Assembly: GCA_039193195.1 (NCBI GenBank)
Contig: JBCCWS010000032.1
Span: forward strand, 1-64,000
Origin: Pseudomonadota bacterium
GTDB lineage: Bacteria; Pseudomonadota; Gammaproteobacteria; Steroidobacterales; JBCBZW01
Direction of reading: 5' to 3'
DNA length: 64,000 bases
The stretch's first letter is position 1; each line of letters starts with the position of its first letter. The notes under the pieces are model-generated. The model worked only from the letters and a program-made list of their open reading frames with translations. It had not been told where the DNA came from and ran no database searches. The position numbers were made by a program, and so were the translations under genes. Of this stretch, positions 36,465 to 47,469 are shown piece after piece.

Positions 36465-37738
36465 GCCGGGGGGGCGCGTCGGTGACCGCCACCGCGATCC
36501 AGGTGGTGGTGCTTCGTCCGGCTTCCGATCGAGACACCGATGCCTACGCGCGCACCATCCGAAGCGCCTTTGACAGTAGCGGAATAGCGGGCACGTACCT
36601 GGACGGCGCCCTGAATACGGGTGTTCCGGTCCTAATCCCGCAGGACCCCACCGGCGAGGATTTCAAAGAGCACCATGCCGCGGCGATGCTCGATGCGGCG
36701 GTCTTCACGGTGATGGTAGTGCTGCAACCCTCCGTAGCGAACCCGAAGCTACGCAGCGTTGTCGAGGACCTGTCGTCGCATCACTCAGCGCGCATCGGGC
36801 TGATGGAATACTACCTCCCTAGGAAGATCGAGCTCACTGATGTGCAGCAGGCTGCACCCTCGGATCGGGTGCGCGAGCAGGACCTCCAACAACCCCAGCT
36901 GGCGTTCGAAGTACTGCAACAGGTACGCCTGCGGTTGCTCGAGTACGGGCTTAAGCGTGGTTCTGAGGCGCAAGGGGGCGGGAGGCGGCGCAAGACCCGA
37001 GAGCCGACCCTGTTCCTCAGTCATGCGAAGATCGATGGTATCCCGACAGCGCTATCACTTTTGAACCTGGTGATGCGTTTACGCTTTCGGCCGAAGAATG
37101 AGAAGAGCAAGAAGGAGACCAGCGAGGAGGTCAGCAGGGTCTATTACGACGCCGTCGACATTAAGCCAGGCGAGAATTGGCAAAAGGAGCTACTGCGCCA
37201 TTCGTCATCGAGTGTGATGATCGCCCTGCGCACAGAGGCGTACGAAACGCGCACGTGGTGCCGCAAGGAGTACCTGCAGGCGGAGACCCATGGCATGCCG
37301 ATCGTGGTGGTGGACCTGCGCACGCAGCAACACCATCGCCCGGAGCGTCTGCCCTTTGGACGCGCTACCACGGTGCGTATCCACGACGGCAATCTCCTTC
37401 GAGTGCTGGTCTGTGCCTTGACCGCGGATGTTCGCCTGCTGCGCATCGAGGCCCTGGTCGCAGAGTTGCTGAGGCGCCTTCACCCGCGTAGGCTGCCTCC
37501 ATTCGTGGTATTGCCTCACGCACCGAGTGAATTGTCACTCGCGGGTGCCCGCGCCGAGATCAACAGGCGGGCAGGTTCTTGGAAGCTTGGGTACGTGATC
37601 TACCCTGAACCCGCGCTACACGGCGTACACGCCACGGCGGCCAGATCTATTCTCGGTCAGTCCGATGTGCGGATCAGATTTTATACCCTCGCCGAATTAC
37701 GCCAGAGGCTACTGGGTAAGTCTCGCCATGCCGCCTAG
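36461..37738 (+). CDS. TIR-domain protein, probable NAD-cleaving signal generator
   Basis: The GTG start overlaps the previous stop, giving 425 residues. A TIR domain begins near residue 181 (EPTLFLSHAKIDG), shows DIKPGENWQKELL and SSSVMIALRT, and has the catalytic-Glu helix TWCRKEYLQAE with the Glu at residue 270. This CxxE arrangement is that of NADase TIR domains, which make cyclic or modified ADP-ribose signals. An N-terminal domain (1-150; VVVLRPASDRDTDAYA, LMEYYLPRKIEL) and a C-terminal domain (about 345-425; GYVIYPEPALHG) flank the TIR and are unassigned. The start of the next gene overlaps its last 11 bases, so all three genes are one operon. TIR assignment is firm, the product is inference. 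Confidence 0.85.
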   Translation: MSRGGASVTATAIQVVVLRPASDRDTDAYARTIRSAFDSSGIAGTYLDGALNTGVPVLIPQDPTGEDFKEHHAAAMLDAAVFTVMVVLQPSVANPKLRSVVEDLSSHHSARIGLMEYYLPRKIELTDVQQAAPSDRVREQDLQQPQLAFEVLQQVRLRLLEYGLKRGSEAQGGGRRRKTREPTLFLSHAKIDGIPTALSLLNLVMRLRFRPKNEKSKKETSEEVSRVYYDAVDIKPGENWQKELLRHSSSSVMIALRTEAYETRTWCRKEYLQAETHGMPIVVVDLRTQQHHRPERLPFGRATTVRIHDGNLLRVLVCALTADVRLLRIEALVAELLRRLHPRRLPPFVVLPHAPSELSLAGARAEINRRAGSWKLGYVIYPEPALHGVHATAARSILGQSDVRIRFYTLAELRQRLLGKSRHAA

Positions 37739-38630
37739 CTCATCGCCTCGCTTCACCGTCAGCGTCTCCGTGGGTGGGAGTCGAGAGTCCCGCGCCATGG
37801 GCTTCGATAGGGTGGCACTCAATCAGGTGCTGATCCGCTTGGCGGAGCACTTCATCTCTCTTGGTGACCGGGTGCTGTTCGGTCACGATTGGCGGGCGGA
37901 CGGTGTGATGGATGCCATCGGAGCCTACGCGCAGTCGGCGGTATCGGAAGGCTCGCTGATGAACGACCCGAAGGGCGAGCGCTTGCTCAACCTAGTCCCA
38001 TCGGGAGGGAAGCCGCTGAGCGTGGCGGCGGAAGAAGCGGAGCGCTACGGTGGGGGCGTGCTTGCCGTTCGCACCCTGCAAGATGCGGTGGAGAATGAGG
38101 ACCCGGAGCGCAACCTTGTGGATCTGGGGTTCAAGCTGCCCGCGGGCTGGCAAGAGGATCGCGTGGTCGAGCTTTGGGTCTTGCGTACATGCCTTACGCG
38201 TTTGCTCGCCCCGGGTTGTCGCATATGTCTTGGCGGGCGTGTAGATGACTATGACGGGTTCTACGCGGGCATCCTCGAGGAGGCTTACTTCGCCCTCGCC
38301 CAGGGAAAGCCCCTGTACCTACTGCCAGCGTTCGGCGGTTCCACGCGAGTGGTGTGGGAGGCGCTGAAGGGCAATCTCGCCAGTCCGTTGCTGCAGCGTC
38401 AGGGTGAGCGTCCGAGGCCCGGCACGCTGCAGTCCAAGGTGGTCCGGAGAATCGGGTTGCCCATGGGTGGCCTGGGCAAAGCCCTATCGGCAGTCGGGGT
38501 CGCCGGCTATCGTCGCGCCAACGGGCTAGAGCTGGGGGAGTGCGAGCAACTCGAACGCACCACCGATATCGAGGTGGCCCTCAGTATCGTCACGCGCCGC
38601 GCCCATCAGGTGGCCTCGCCGTCAGGCTAG
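37728..38630 (+). CDS. SLOG-fold protein, probable sensor partner of the TIR enzyme
   Basis: The ATG at 37728, inside the end of the TIR gene, gives 300 residues. The N-terminus reads FTVSVSVGGSRESRAMGFDRVA, and the core has CLGGRVDDYDGFYAGILEEA (about 165-185) and KPLYLLPAFGGSTRVVWEAL (about 193-212). These glycine-rich loops and the EE pair match SLOG/LOG-type Rossmann domains, especially the Sir2/TIR-associated SLOG group. In Thoeris the SLOG domain binds the TIR-made ADP-ribose-like signal and triggers the attached effector. Here no effector is fused to SLOG, so it may relay the signal to the hydrolase-CHAT protein. The last ~80 residues are unassigned and helical. Neither a stand-alone enzyme nor a regulator role is excluded. 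Confidence 0.75.
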   Translation: MPPSSSPRFTVSVSVGGSRESRAMGFDRVALNQVLIRLAEHFISLGDRVLFGHDWRADGVMDAIGAYAQSAVSEGSLMNDPKGERLLNLVPSGGKPLSVAAEEAERYGGGVLAVRTLQDAVENEDPERNLVDLGFKLPAGWQEDRVVELWVLRTCLTRLLAPGCRICLGGRVDDYDGFYAGILEEAYFALAQGKPLYLLPAFGGSTRVVWEALKGNLASPLLQRQGERPRPGTLQSKVVRRIGLPMGGLGKALSAVGVAGYRRANGLELGECEQLERTTDIEVALSIVTRRAHQVASPSG

Positions 38631-38870
38631 GCGCAGCGTGTGGGGCGCCGGGTCGTTTGCGCAGGGCGGTCGGGGTCGATCAGGTCCTTTAGGCGTCGGG
38701 TGGCGCTGCGGTTCGAGCATTTTCCAGGCGCGAGCCGTGCCTCGGAGCGTGGAGCAAGCGTGTCCCCCTTGCGGTCTCGGAGCGCAGGCCGCGGCGCGGC
38801 ATGAGGTCTGCCCTGGAGTGAGACCGGCATCCAGGCTAGCCTCCTGACTTTATCCGCAGACGGACTCAGC

Positions 38871-39631
38871 ATGCCCGCTAAGCAAGACACCGCAACGTCC
38901 CAAACCCTCGTGATCGACATCGGCGGCACGGGGCTTAAGATGATCGTCCTCGACGAGGCCGGGCACCCGATCAATGAGCGCGCCCGCGAGCTGACACCCA
39001 AGCCTGCCACCCCGGAAGGTGTGACGGCGGTCCTCGAGGGCATGATCTCCTCTCAACCGGCGCATGCCAGGGTGTCGGTGGGGTTTCCGGGCGTCGTGCA
39101 ACGGGGTGTCGTGCGCACAGCGCCCAATCTCGGCACCGAGGCGTGGGCAGGCTTCCCCCTGGCCCACCGCATTGGCGAGCTGACGGGTAAGCCGACCCGC
39201 GCCGTCAACGACGCGGACCTGCAGGGTTTCGGCGTCATCACCGGCGAGGGAACGGAGCTCGTCCTCACGCTGGGGACGGGGCTCGGTTCAGCGGTGTTCG
39301 CCGACGGGCGTCTCGTCCCCAACCTAGAGCTCGCCCACCAGGCGTGGCGCAAGGGCGACACTTACGAGGAGCGCGTGTCGAATGAGGCGCGCAAGCGCAA
39401 GGGCAACAGCGACTGGTCGGAGCGCGTGCATCGAATGCTGGCGGACCTCGCGCCGATCTGGAACTACGATCGACTGCACCTAGGCGGCGGCAACGCAAAG
39501 CACCTGGAGGGCGATCTACCCGATTGCGTACGTCTGTTCTCCAACGTGGAGGGCATGACAGGTGGCGCTCGGCTGTGGCACGAGGGACTCGACGCGAAGG
39601 GTGCGTCCCAGGGCGATCCCGCCGGTAACCT

Positions 39632-39635
<4 letters not shown>
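38871..39635 (+). CDS. ppgK: Polyphosphate glucokinase (ROK-like)
   Basis: The 254-residue protein has the ASKHA phosphate-1 motif VIDIGGTGLKM, the catalytic-region VNDADLQGFGV, phosphate-2 LTLGTGLGSA, and HQAWRKGDTYEERV, a basic stretch typical of bacterial polyphosphate glucokinases. It phosphorylates glucose with polyphosphate or ATP. The last codons overlap the start of a glucosidase gene (ATGA), so glucose released by that enzyme would be phosphorylated by the kinase made from the same message. The family assignment is good; the phosphoryl donor preference cannot be determined here. Confidence 0.85.
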
Positions 39636-42331
<2,696 letters not shown>

Positions 42332-42332
42332 G

Positions 42333-42893
42333 CTATTGGGCGCGCGAGCGTCGGCCGAGGAAGCCGAGACCGAACAATCCGGACAGCAGCAGCGGCAGCC
42401 CCGCGGGCAGCGGAATCGCGCTCAGATCCGACCGAAAGTAGGAGAAGCTGCCACCGGCGCCTCCGCCCCGACCCCAGTCGGTGAATAGAACTTCTAGGTA
42501 GATGTCATCCTCTATTAGGTAGATAACGCCGAGGCGGTCGAGAATGTTGAAGGCTAGCTCGCCGCGACCGCCGAGGGAGCTCTCCCAGTCGGTGAAGCTC
42601 AGATCGGCAAAGTCCTCGGCGCTGATGTCCGCCGGGTTGCCGTTGAGGCCGGCGAAGGCCCAGAGCGTGCCGGTGGGGCTGCCGTCGACGAAGGCGCCTT
42701 CCACGGCGATGTTGAACAAGCCCTGCACGCTGTCGCGTGTGAGGACGACGTTGTCCGTCAGGAGATCCTGGTTCTCCGCCAACTGCGGATCGGCGAAGGG
42801 ATCCTTGCTAAAGCTCACGTCGAGCCCCGTGAACACGGTGGCGGCGTGCGCGGCGTTGGCGAGGAGCAGGCCGAGCAGGAGCAATGGGCGCAT
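42333..42893 (-). CDS. VPLPA-CTERM sorting-domain protein
   Basis: A 186-residue exported protein with an N-terminal signal peptide (residues 1-17, ANAAHAA region) and a C-terminal sorting tail: IPLPAGLPLLLSGLFGLG then a basic end LGRRSRAQ. This tail is the VPLPA variant of the PEP-CTERM signals processed by exosortases. The body is beta-rich, and its strands (FTDWESSLGGRGELAFNI) resemble extracellular matrix-type beta-sandwich proteins. It presumably is cleaved and placed in the exopolysaccharide matrix. The sorting tail is clear; the molecular role is unknown. It converges with the glucosidase gene. Confidence 0.85.
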   Translation of the reverse strand: MRPLLLLGLLLANAAHAATVFTGLDVSFSKDPFADPQLAENQDLLTDNVVLTRDSVQGLFNIAVEGAFVDGSPTGTLWAFAGLNGNPADISAEDFADLSFTDWESSLGGRGELAFNILDRLGVIYLIEDDIYLEVLFTDWGRGGGAGGSFSYFRSDLSAIPLPAGLPLLLSGLFGLGFLGRRSRAQ

Positions 42894-43207
42894 ATCGATT
42901 CCCCCCGTGGATCCGCCCCCGGCTGGGCGGAGGCTCGCGATGGGTCTGAGGGTAGCGTGTCGTCTCCCGAGGCGTAAAGTGGCGCGCTGCGTAGGTACTC
43001 AGCTAGTTGATGTCGCGGGACGAAGTCGGGCGGCCATGAGGGCTTGCCGAAAGTTGGGTGATCTGCTGCGTCGCGTCGCCCGCTCCGGTTTCCGCAGCAG
43101 GGCGACGGCGTTCGAAAAGGTATCGGCTCCTCGTTAGAGATCTGTGAGATTCAATCCCTACACTCGTGCGGGTAGCTCGCGCACGTCGCGCCATTGGGGA
43201 GGCACCG
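42894..43207. other. Divergent spacer between VPLPA-CTERM gene and FG-GAP gene
   Basis: About 314 bases with no supportable gene; two opposite promoters are expected. I searched for a sigma-54 -24/-12 signature like the one at 61104-61122 and did not find one here. Confidence 0.45.
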
Positions 43208-44752
43208 GTGCCCAAGTACGCCTATTGCACTGCAGGACTGGTCGTGGGACTGACCGCGTGCGTGCTCGCGGGCGCCCAGACGCCTGTGCTGTTCGAAGAG
43301 CTCAAGCTGGTGCCCGCGCAAGGAGCGCCGAGCAATCGCTTCGGTCGCAGCGTCGACGTCTCTGGGCCGATCGGTTTGGTTGGAGAGCCCTTCGCCAATG
43401 GCGCCGCGCCAAACTCGGGAGCGGCCTACCTGTTTGACTTGCGAAGCGGCCAGCAACTCTCGCGCCTTACGCAGGTGGCGCAGCCGGGAGACGACTCGCC
43501 AGCCGAGGACGGCTTTGGCGAAGACGTGGCCCTCGGCGGCGATGTCGCCCTGATCGGCGGCCCCAACAACGAGACGGAGGGAGTCTTCTCCGGCGCGGCG
43601 TATACCTTCAGCGTTGTTGACCGCGAACAGACCGAACGGCTCCTCCCTTTCTCTCCGCCGCCGTTCATGGAAGCAGGCAGCGCCTTTGGCGAGCACGTGT
43701 CGGTCAGTGCCGATGGCGCCCGCATGATCATCGGTGCCCGAGGTGATACGGGCGAGGACGATCAAGGCGCGAACGGGGGTGGCGGCGCCGTTTACCTGTA
43801 CGACAACGTCGCTGGCACCGCGATCAAGGTGTTCGCCAGCGACGCTGCCTTCGCCGACAACTTCGGCACCAATGTGGCGATCTCCGACGAGTTCGCCATC
43901 GCCAGCGCTCCCTTCAACGACGACGCCGGCTCGAGCTCGGGGTCCGTTTACCTACTCGATCCCGACACCGGTGCGGAGTTAGCAATTTTGCGAGCGAGCG
44001 ATGCTGCCCCCCAAGATCTCTTCGGCTACCAGCTGGCGATCTCAGGGTCCATGGCGGCGATCGCCACGCCATTTGCCGATGGGGCAGGCGGTGTCGATAC
44101 GGGTGCGGTGTACCTATTCGATCTGATCACCCGAGAGGAACTGCTCAAGATCACCCTCGAGGGTGCCGCGCCCCTCGAGCAGTTCGGCTTCGACGTCTCC
44201 ATGGACGGCGCCTTGATCGCCATCGGTTCGGCCACGGGGCGCGCGTGGGTGTACGACATAGAGGCCGGCGGTTTCATCGCCGAGCTACGGCCGAGCGACC
44301 CCGCGCCGGAGCAGTTCTTCGCCACCGCCGTGGGTATCGATGGCATGCGGGTGATTGTGGGCGCCGAGGGTGATGAGGCCAACGGCGAGCGCTCCGGGGC
44401 CGCTTACGTGTACGACCTCGCGAGTCTCGTCCCGGAGGGTGCGAGTCGGGTGGCGTCCATCGACCCGGGGTTCTTCCCGCGGGGAAATCGCTTCGGGGCT
44501 GAGGTCGCTGTGAGCGTGCAGGACACCGACGGCACGCCAGTGGCCGGCGCCATCGTCACGGCGCGCGCCTTCGGCGGTATCGTGCAGACACTGCGTGGCA
44601 CGACGGACGCCAACGGCGTCGTCGTGCTCAGCAGCCTGCGCGCATCCGAGGCGCCGTTCACCTACACCGTTTGCGTCTTCAACATCGTAAGCGAGCTGCC
44701 TTACGACGCGCGCGCTAATGCGCAGACGTGCGCCTCGGCTAGCGCGCCGTGA
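43208..44752 (+). CDS. Secreted FG-GAP repeat protein
   Basis: A GTG at 43208 with GGGGAGG upstream gives 514 residues with a signal peptide (VVGLTACVLAGAQT; a lipobox-like C lies within, but the usual spacing is poor). The body repeats an FG-GAP-like unit about eight times: NRFGRSVDVSGPIGLVGEP, DGFGEDVALGGDVALIGGP, SAFGEHVSVSADGARMIIGA, DNFGTNVAISDEFAIASAP and so on, each followed by GAAYLFD or GSVYLLD. This makes an integrin-like beta-propeller. A C-terminal Ig-like or big-domain segment (VTARAFGGIVQTLRG) follows. Such proteins bind calcium and act outside the cell in adhesion or matrix. The ligand is unknown. Confidence 0.85.
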   Translation: MPKYAYCTAGLVVGLTACVLAGAQTPVLFEELKLVPAQGAPSNRFGRSVDVSGPIGLVGEPFANGAAPNSGAAYLFDLRSGQQLSRLTQVAQPGDDSPAEDGFGEDVALGGDVALIGGPNNETEGVFSGAAYTFSVVDREQTERLLPFSPPPFMEAGSAFGEHVSVSADGARMIIGARGDTGEDDQGANGGGGAVYLYDNVAGTAIKVFASDAAFADNFGTNVAISDEFAIASAPFNDDAGSSSGSVYLLDPDTGAELAILRASDAAPQDLFGYQLAISGSMAAIATPFADGAGGVDTGAVYLFDLITREELLKITLEGAAPLEQFGFDVSMDGALIAIGSATGRAWVYDIEAGGFIAELRPSDPAPEQFFATAVGIDGMRVIVGAEGDEANGERSGAAYVYDLASLVPEGASRVASIDPGFFPRGNRFGAEVAVSVQDTDGTPVAGAIVTARAFGGIVQTLRGTTDANGVVVLSSLRASEAPFTYTVCVFNIVSELPYDARANAQTCASASAP

Positions 44753-44800
44753 GCGCCGGGCGGTCGGTCAGGTAGCAGGTGGCTGCACGGCGTCGGCGCA

Positions 44801-46447
44801 CTAGCTGCGCCTTGCCCACTCGCGGGCCTTCAGCTCCTTGCGCTTGATCTTGCCGCTGATCGTCTTCGGCAGTGCCTCGACGAACTCGATTTTCCGCGGG
44901 TACTTGTAGGGCGCCGTCGCGTCCTTTACGTGTTGTTGCAGGGTCTTGACTAACGCCGCACTCGGCACGTGCCCCGTCGCCAAGACCACGAAGGCCTTGA
45001 CAAGCTCACCGCGCGTGGGATCGGGGCTCGCAACGACCGCAGACTCCGCCACCGCGGGATGCTCGAAGAGCACGCTCTCCACCTCGAAGGGGCCGATGCG
45101 GTAGCCCGAAGATAAGATGACGTCATCGGCGCGACCGACAAACCAGAAGTAACCCTCGCTGTCGCGCACGGCGCGATCGCCCGTGAGGTACCAGTCACCG
45201 CGACGGGTGCTGGCGGTGCGTGCCTCATCGTCCTGATAGCCGAGGAACATGCCCTGCGGTTTCGCCTCGGGATGGACGTTCACTGCGATGTCACCTTCCG
45301 TATCGATCGGCAGGATCGCCCCGGCCTCGTCGATCACCTGTAGGTCGACGCCTGGGGCGGCCACGCCCATGGAGCCCTGGCGGATTGGCACGCCCGGGAA
45401 GTTGCCGCACAGCAGAATGGTCTCCGTTTGACCGTAGCCCTCGAAGATTTCCAGTCCCGTTTGCTGTTGCCAAAGGGCGATCACCTCCGCGTTGAGGGGT
45501 TCGCCCGCGCTCACGCAGTGACGCAGCGAGTGGGAGCGATCTGGGGCGAGTTGACCGGAGCGCACAAACAGGCGGTAGATCGTTGGAGGGGCGCACAGGG
45601 TGGTGACGGGGCAGTCGGCGAGGGTGGCGAGGATCTGCTCGCCGTCGAAGGTCTCGGCGTGGAGCGCGAACACGCCGGCCCCGGTCAACCAGGGGGCAAA
45701 GAGGCTGCTCCAAGCAGCCTTCGCCCAGCCCGTGTCCGAGAGGTTCCAGATTAGCGATCCCGGGCCCGCCTGCAGCCAGTGGTGCCCCGTTGCCTGGTGG
45801 CCGAGAGGGTAGTCATGGCGGTGAATCGTGAGCTTAGGCTGGCCTGTGGTGCCGGAGGTGAAGTAGCACAGGGCCGGGGAGTCGGCGGGCGTGTCGGTCG
45901 CGCTCGGCTGTGGCGGTACCTCGGCGCGCAGGGATTCATAGGACTGCCAGCCTGGGGCAAGGCCTGGCGATAGGCTTACGCGTGCGCCGTTCCAAGCAGT
46001 CTGCGCTAGGGCCTCGTCCACCTGCGGCGCTACCGCAGCGTTGGTGATCACCGCGCGTGCCTTCGCCGCTTGCAGGCGGTAGGCGATGTCCTTGGCCTTG
46101 AGCTGCGTCGTGCCGGGCGAGACCACCACGCCGAGCTGTAGACAGCCCAACATGAGCTCCCACCAGCGTTGCTCCCGCGAGAGGATCAGTAGCACGGCAT
46201 CGCCCGGTGCGAGGCCGAGCGTGCCTAGCACGCCGGCGGCGCGGGCCGCATCGTCGCGCAGTTCAGCGAAGGTACGCAGCACCCTATTGCCGTCGGCGTC
46301 CATCCAGTGCAGGGCGACGGCGTCGGGCTGGGTCCGAGCCCAGTGCGTGATCGTGTTGCCAACGAAGTTGTAGCGCGCTGGCCGCTCCCAGTGGAACTGC
46401 GCGCAGAGCCTGTCGTAGGGGAGAGGTTGCGGCGGTTGCTGGCTCAC
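44801..46447 (-). CDS. AMP-forming acyl-CoA synthetase (medium-chain type)
   Basis: The 548-residue enzyme has the adenylate-forming motifs: YFTSGTTGQPK (P-loop, about 205), NLSDTGWAKAAW, FEGYGQTET (about 335), WYLTGDRAV (about 415) and PKTISGKIKRKEL with the catalytic Lys near residue 535. The pattern HWERPARYNFVGN at the N-terminus matches acetyl/medium-chain acyl-CoA synthetases such as ACSM. It activates a carboxylic acid with ATP and CoA. A fatty, aromatic or short-chain acid are all possible. The gene is alone on its strand. Confidence 0.87.
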   Translation of the reverse strand: MSQQPPQPLPYDRLCAQFHWERPARYNFVGNTITHWARTQPDAVALHWMDADGNRVLRTFAELRDDAARAAGVLGTLGLAPGDAVLLILSREQRWWELMLGCLQLGVVVSPGTTQLKAKDIAYRLQAAKARAVITNAAVAPQVDEALAQTAWNGARVSLSPGLAPGWQSYESLRAEVPPQPSATDTPADSPALCYFTSGTTGQPKLTIHRHDYPLGHQATGHHWLQAGPGSLIWNLSDTGWAKAAWSSLFAPWLTGAGVFALHAETFDGEQILATLADCPVTTLCAPPTIYRLFVRSGQLAPDRSHSLRHCVSAGEPLNAEVIALWQQQTGLEIFEGYGQTETILLCGNFPGVPIRQGSMGVAAPGVDLQVIDEAGAILPIDTEGDIAVNVHPEAKPQGMFLGYQDDEARTASTRRGDWYLTGDRAVRDSEGYFWFVGRADDVILSSGYRIGPFEVESVLFEHPAVAESAVVASPDPTRGELVKAFVVLATGHVPSAALVKTLQQHVKDATAPYKYPRKIEFVEALPKTISGKIKRKELKAREWARRS

Positions 46448-46561
46448 GGCTCGCTCCTGGGGTTGCTGCAGTCTCGGCCAGTCTACCGCGCCGTGGCATC
46501 GCGTCGATGTTCTCGACCCCCGAATCCCCTCGCCCGCGAGATGGCTCGTGCTGGCTTGCCG

Positions 46562-47245
46562 TCAGTGCCTTTGGCGATAGCGCGGGTGGGTCGACCGAGC
46601 CATGCGGGTGGGCTTCACCCGCTGTCGGCCATTGGGTGATGAGGAACGGGAAGGTGCCGTGCGACTTCCAGCGCTTGCGTTTGATCGGGATGCGGCCAGC
46701 GCCCGGGCGTTGGCCAGCGATACGCTCGCGCCGTCGCCGAACTTCCACTGCTGCGGATTCGTTTGGCGCTGAGCGGCGGCTGCCCACGGCGCTTCCTGGC
46801 GCCTGGCGGCCGGGCGCGAGGGGCGGCCGAGGGCGGAGTGGGCTTGGAGCGCGGGCGCTGCCCTCCCACGCGGCCTGACGGCGTAGCGCGTCGGGTAAGC
46901 TGGATAGGGGAAGCGGGACTGCCAGGGGGTGAGCGGGAACAGCGCCGACAGACCGGAGCCCACCGCGTACCAACCGGTATCACCCCAAACGTGCAGTGAT
47001 GAGAAGCGTGGGCCTTGTGGGTAGGGGTAGTAGTAAACGGTGCACGGGCGCGGGAAGCTGCTCGACGCGACCTGCTCTCGCCAGTCCTCGCCAGGCGCTC
47101 GGGTGTCGCAAGCTGGGAGGTCGAGCGCTGCCGACGTGTCGGGTGCGAGCGCTTGTGCGCGAAGGGCCTGGGGCGCCCAGACGGTGCCCAGCACAAGCCC
47201 CAGCCACATCGCGTGGGCGATGGTTCGTGCGGGCGGCATTTTCAT
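46562..47245 (-). CDS. Predicted secreted protein, unknown
   Basis: A 227-residue frame with a plausible signal peptide (HAMWLGLVLGTVWAPQALRAQA), then a segment with FPRPCTVYYYPYPQGP and LHVWGDTGWYAVGSG, rich in Tyr, Trp and Pro. The last ~100 residues are Arg/Ser/Ala-rich and low in complexity and might be a tail or partly spurious. No domain is recognised. The signal peptide and tyrosine-rich middle argue that it is a real small secreted protein, but an opposing frame overlaps and I hold it with modest confidence. Confidence 0.45.
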   Translation of the reverse strand: MKMPPARTIAHAMWLGLVLGTVWAPQALRAQALAPDTSAALDLPACDTRAPGEDWREQVASSSFPRPCTVYYYPYPQGPRFSSLHVWGDTGWYAVGSGLSALFPLTPWQSRFPYPAYPTRYAVRPRGRAAPALQAHSALGRPSRPAARRQEAPWAAAAQRQTNPQQWKFGDGASVSLANARALAASRSNASAGSRTAPSRSSSPNGRQRVKPTRMARSTHPRYRQRH

Positions 47246-47469
47246 GAGCGTGCTCCCACCTGCTGCTTACGTCGCGTTTGGCGACTGCACTTTCGCGAAC
47301 TGTGCGGCGCTTACGGTATGGACCTCGGCCCGCTCCCTCCCGGGTACAGACTACACCTCGTGCAGCGCTTACGACCACGCGTAGTTGTGTCGGGCGCACG
47401 CGCGTGGCCGTCGCCGTCCGGACGTAGATCTGCTAGCGTCCGCTTCACCCCCGATCACGGCGTAGCGAC

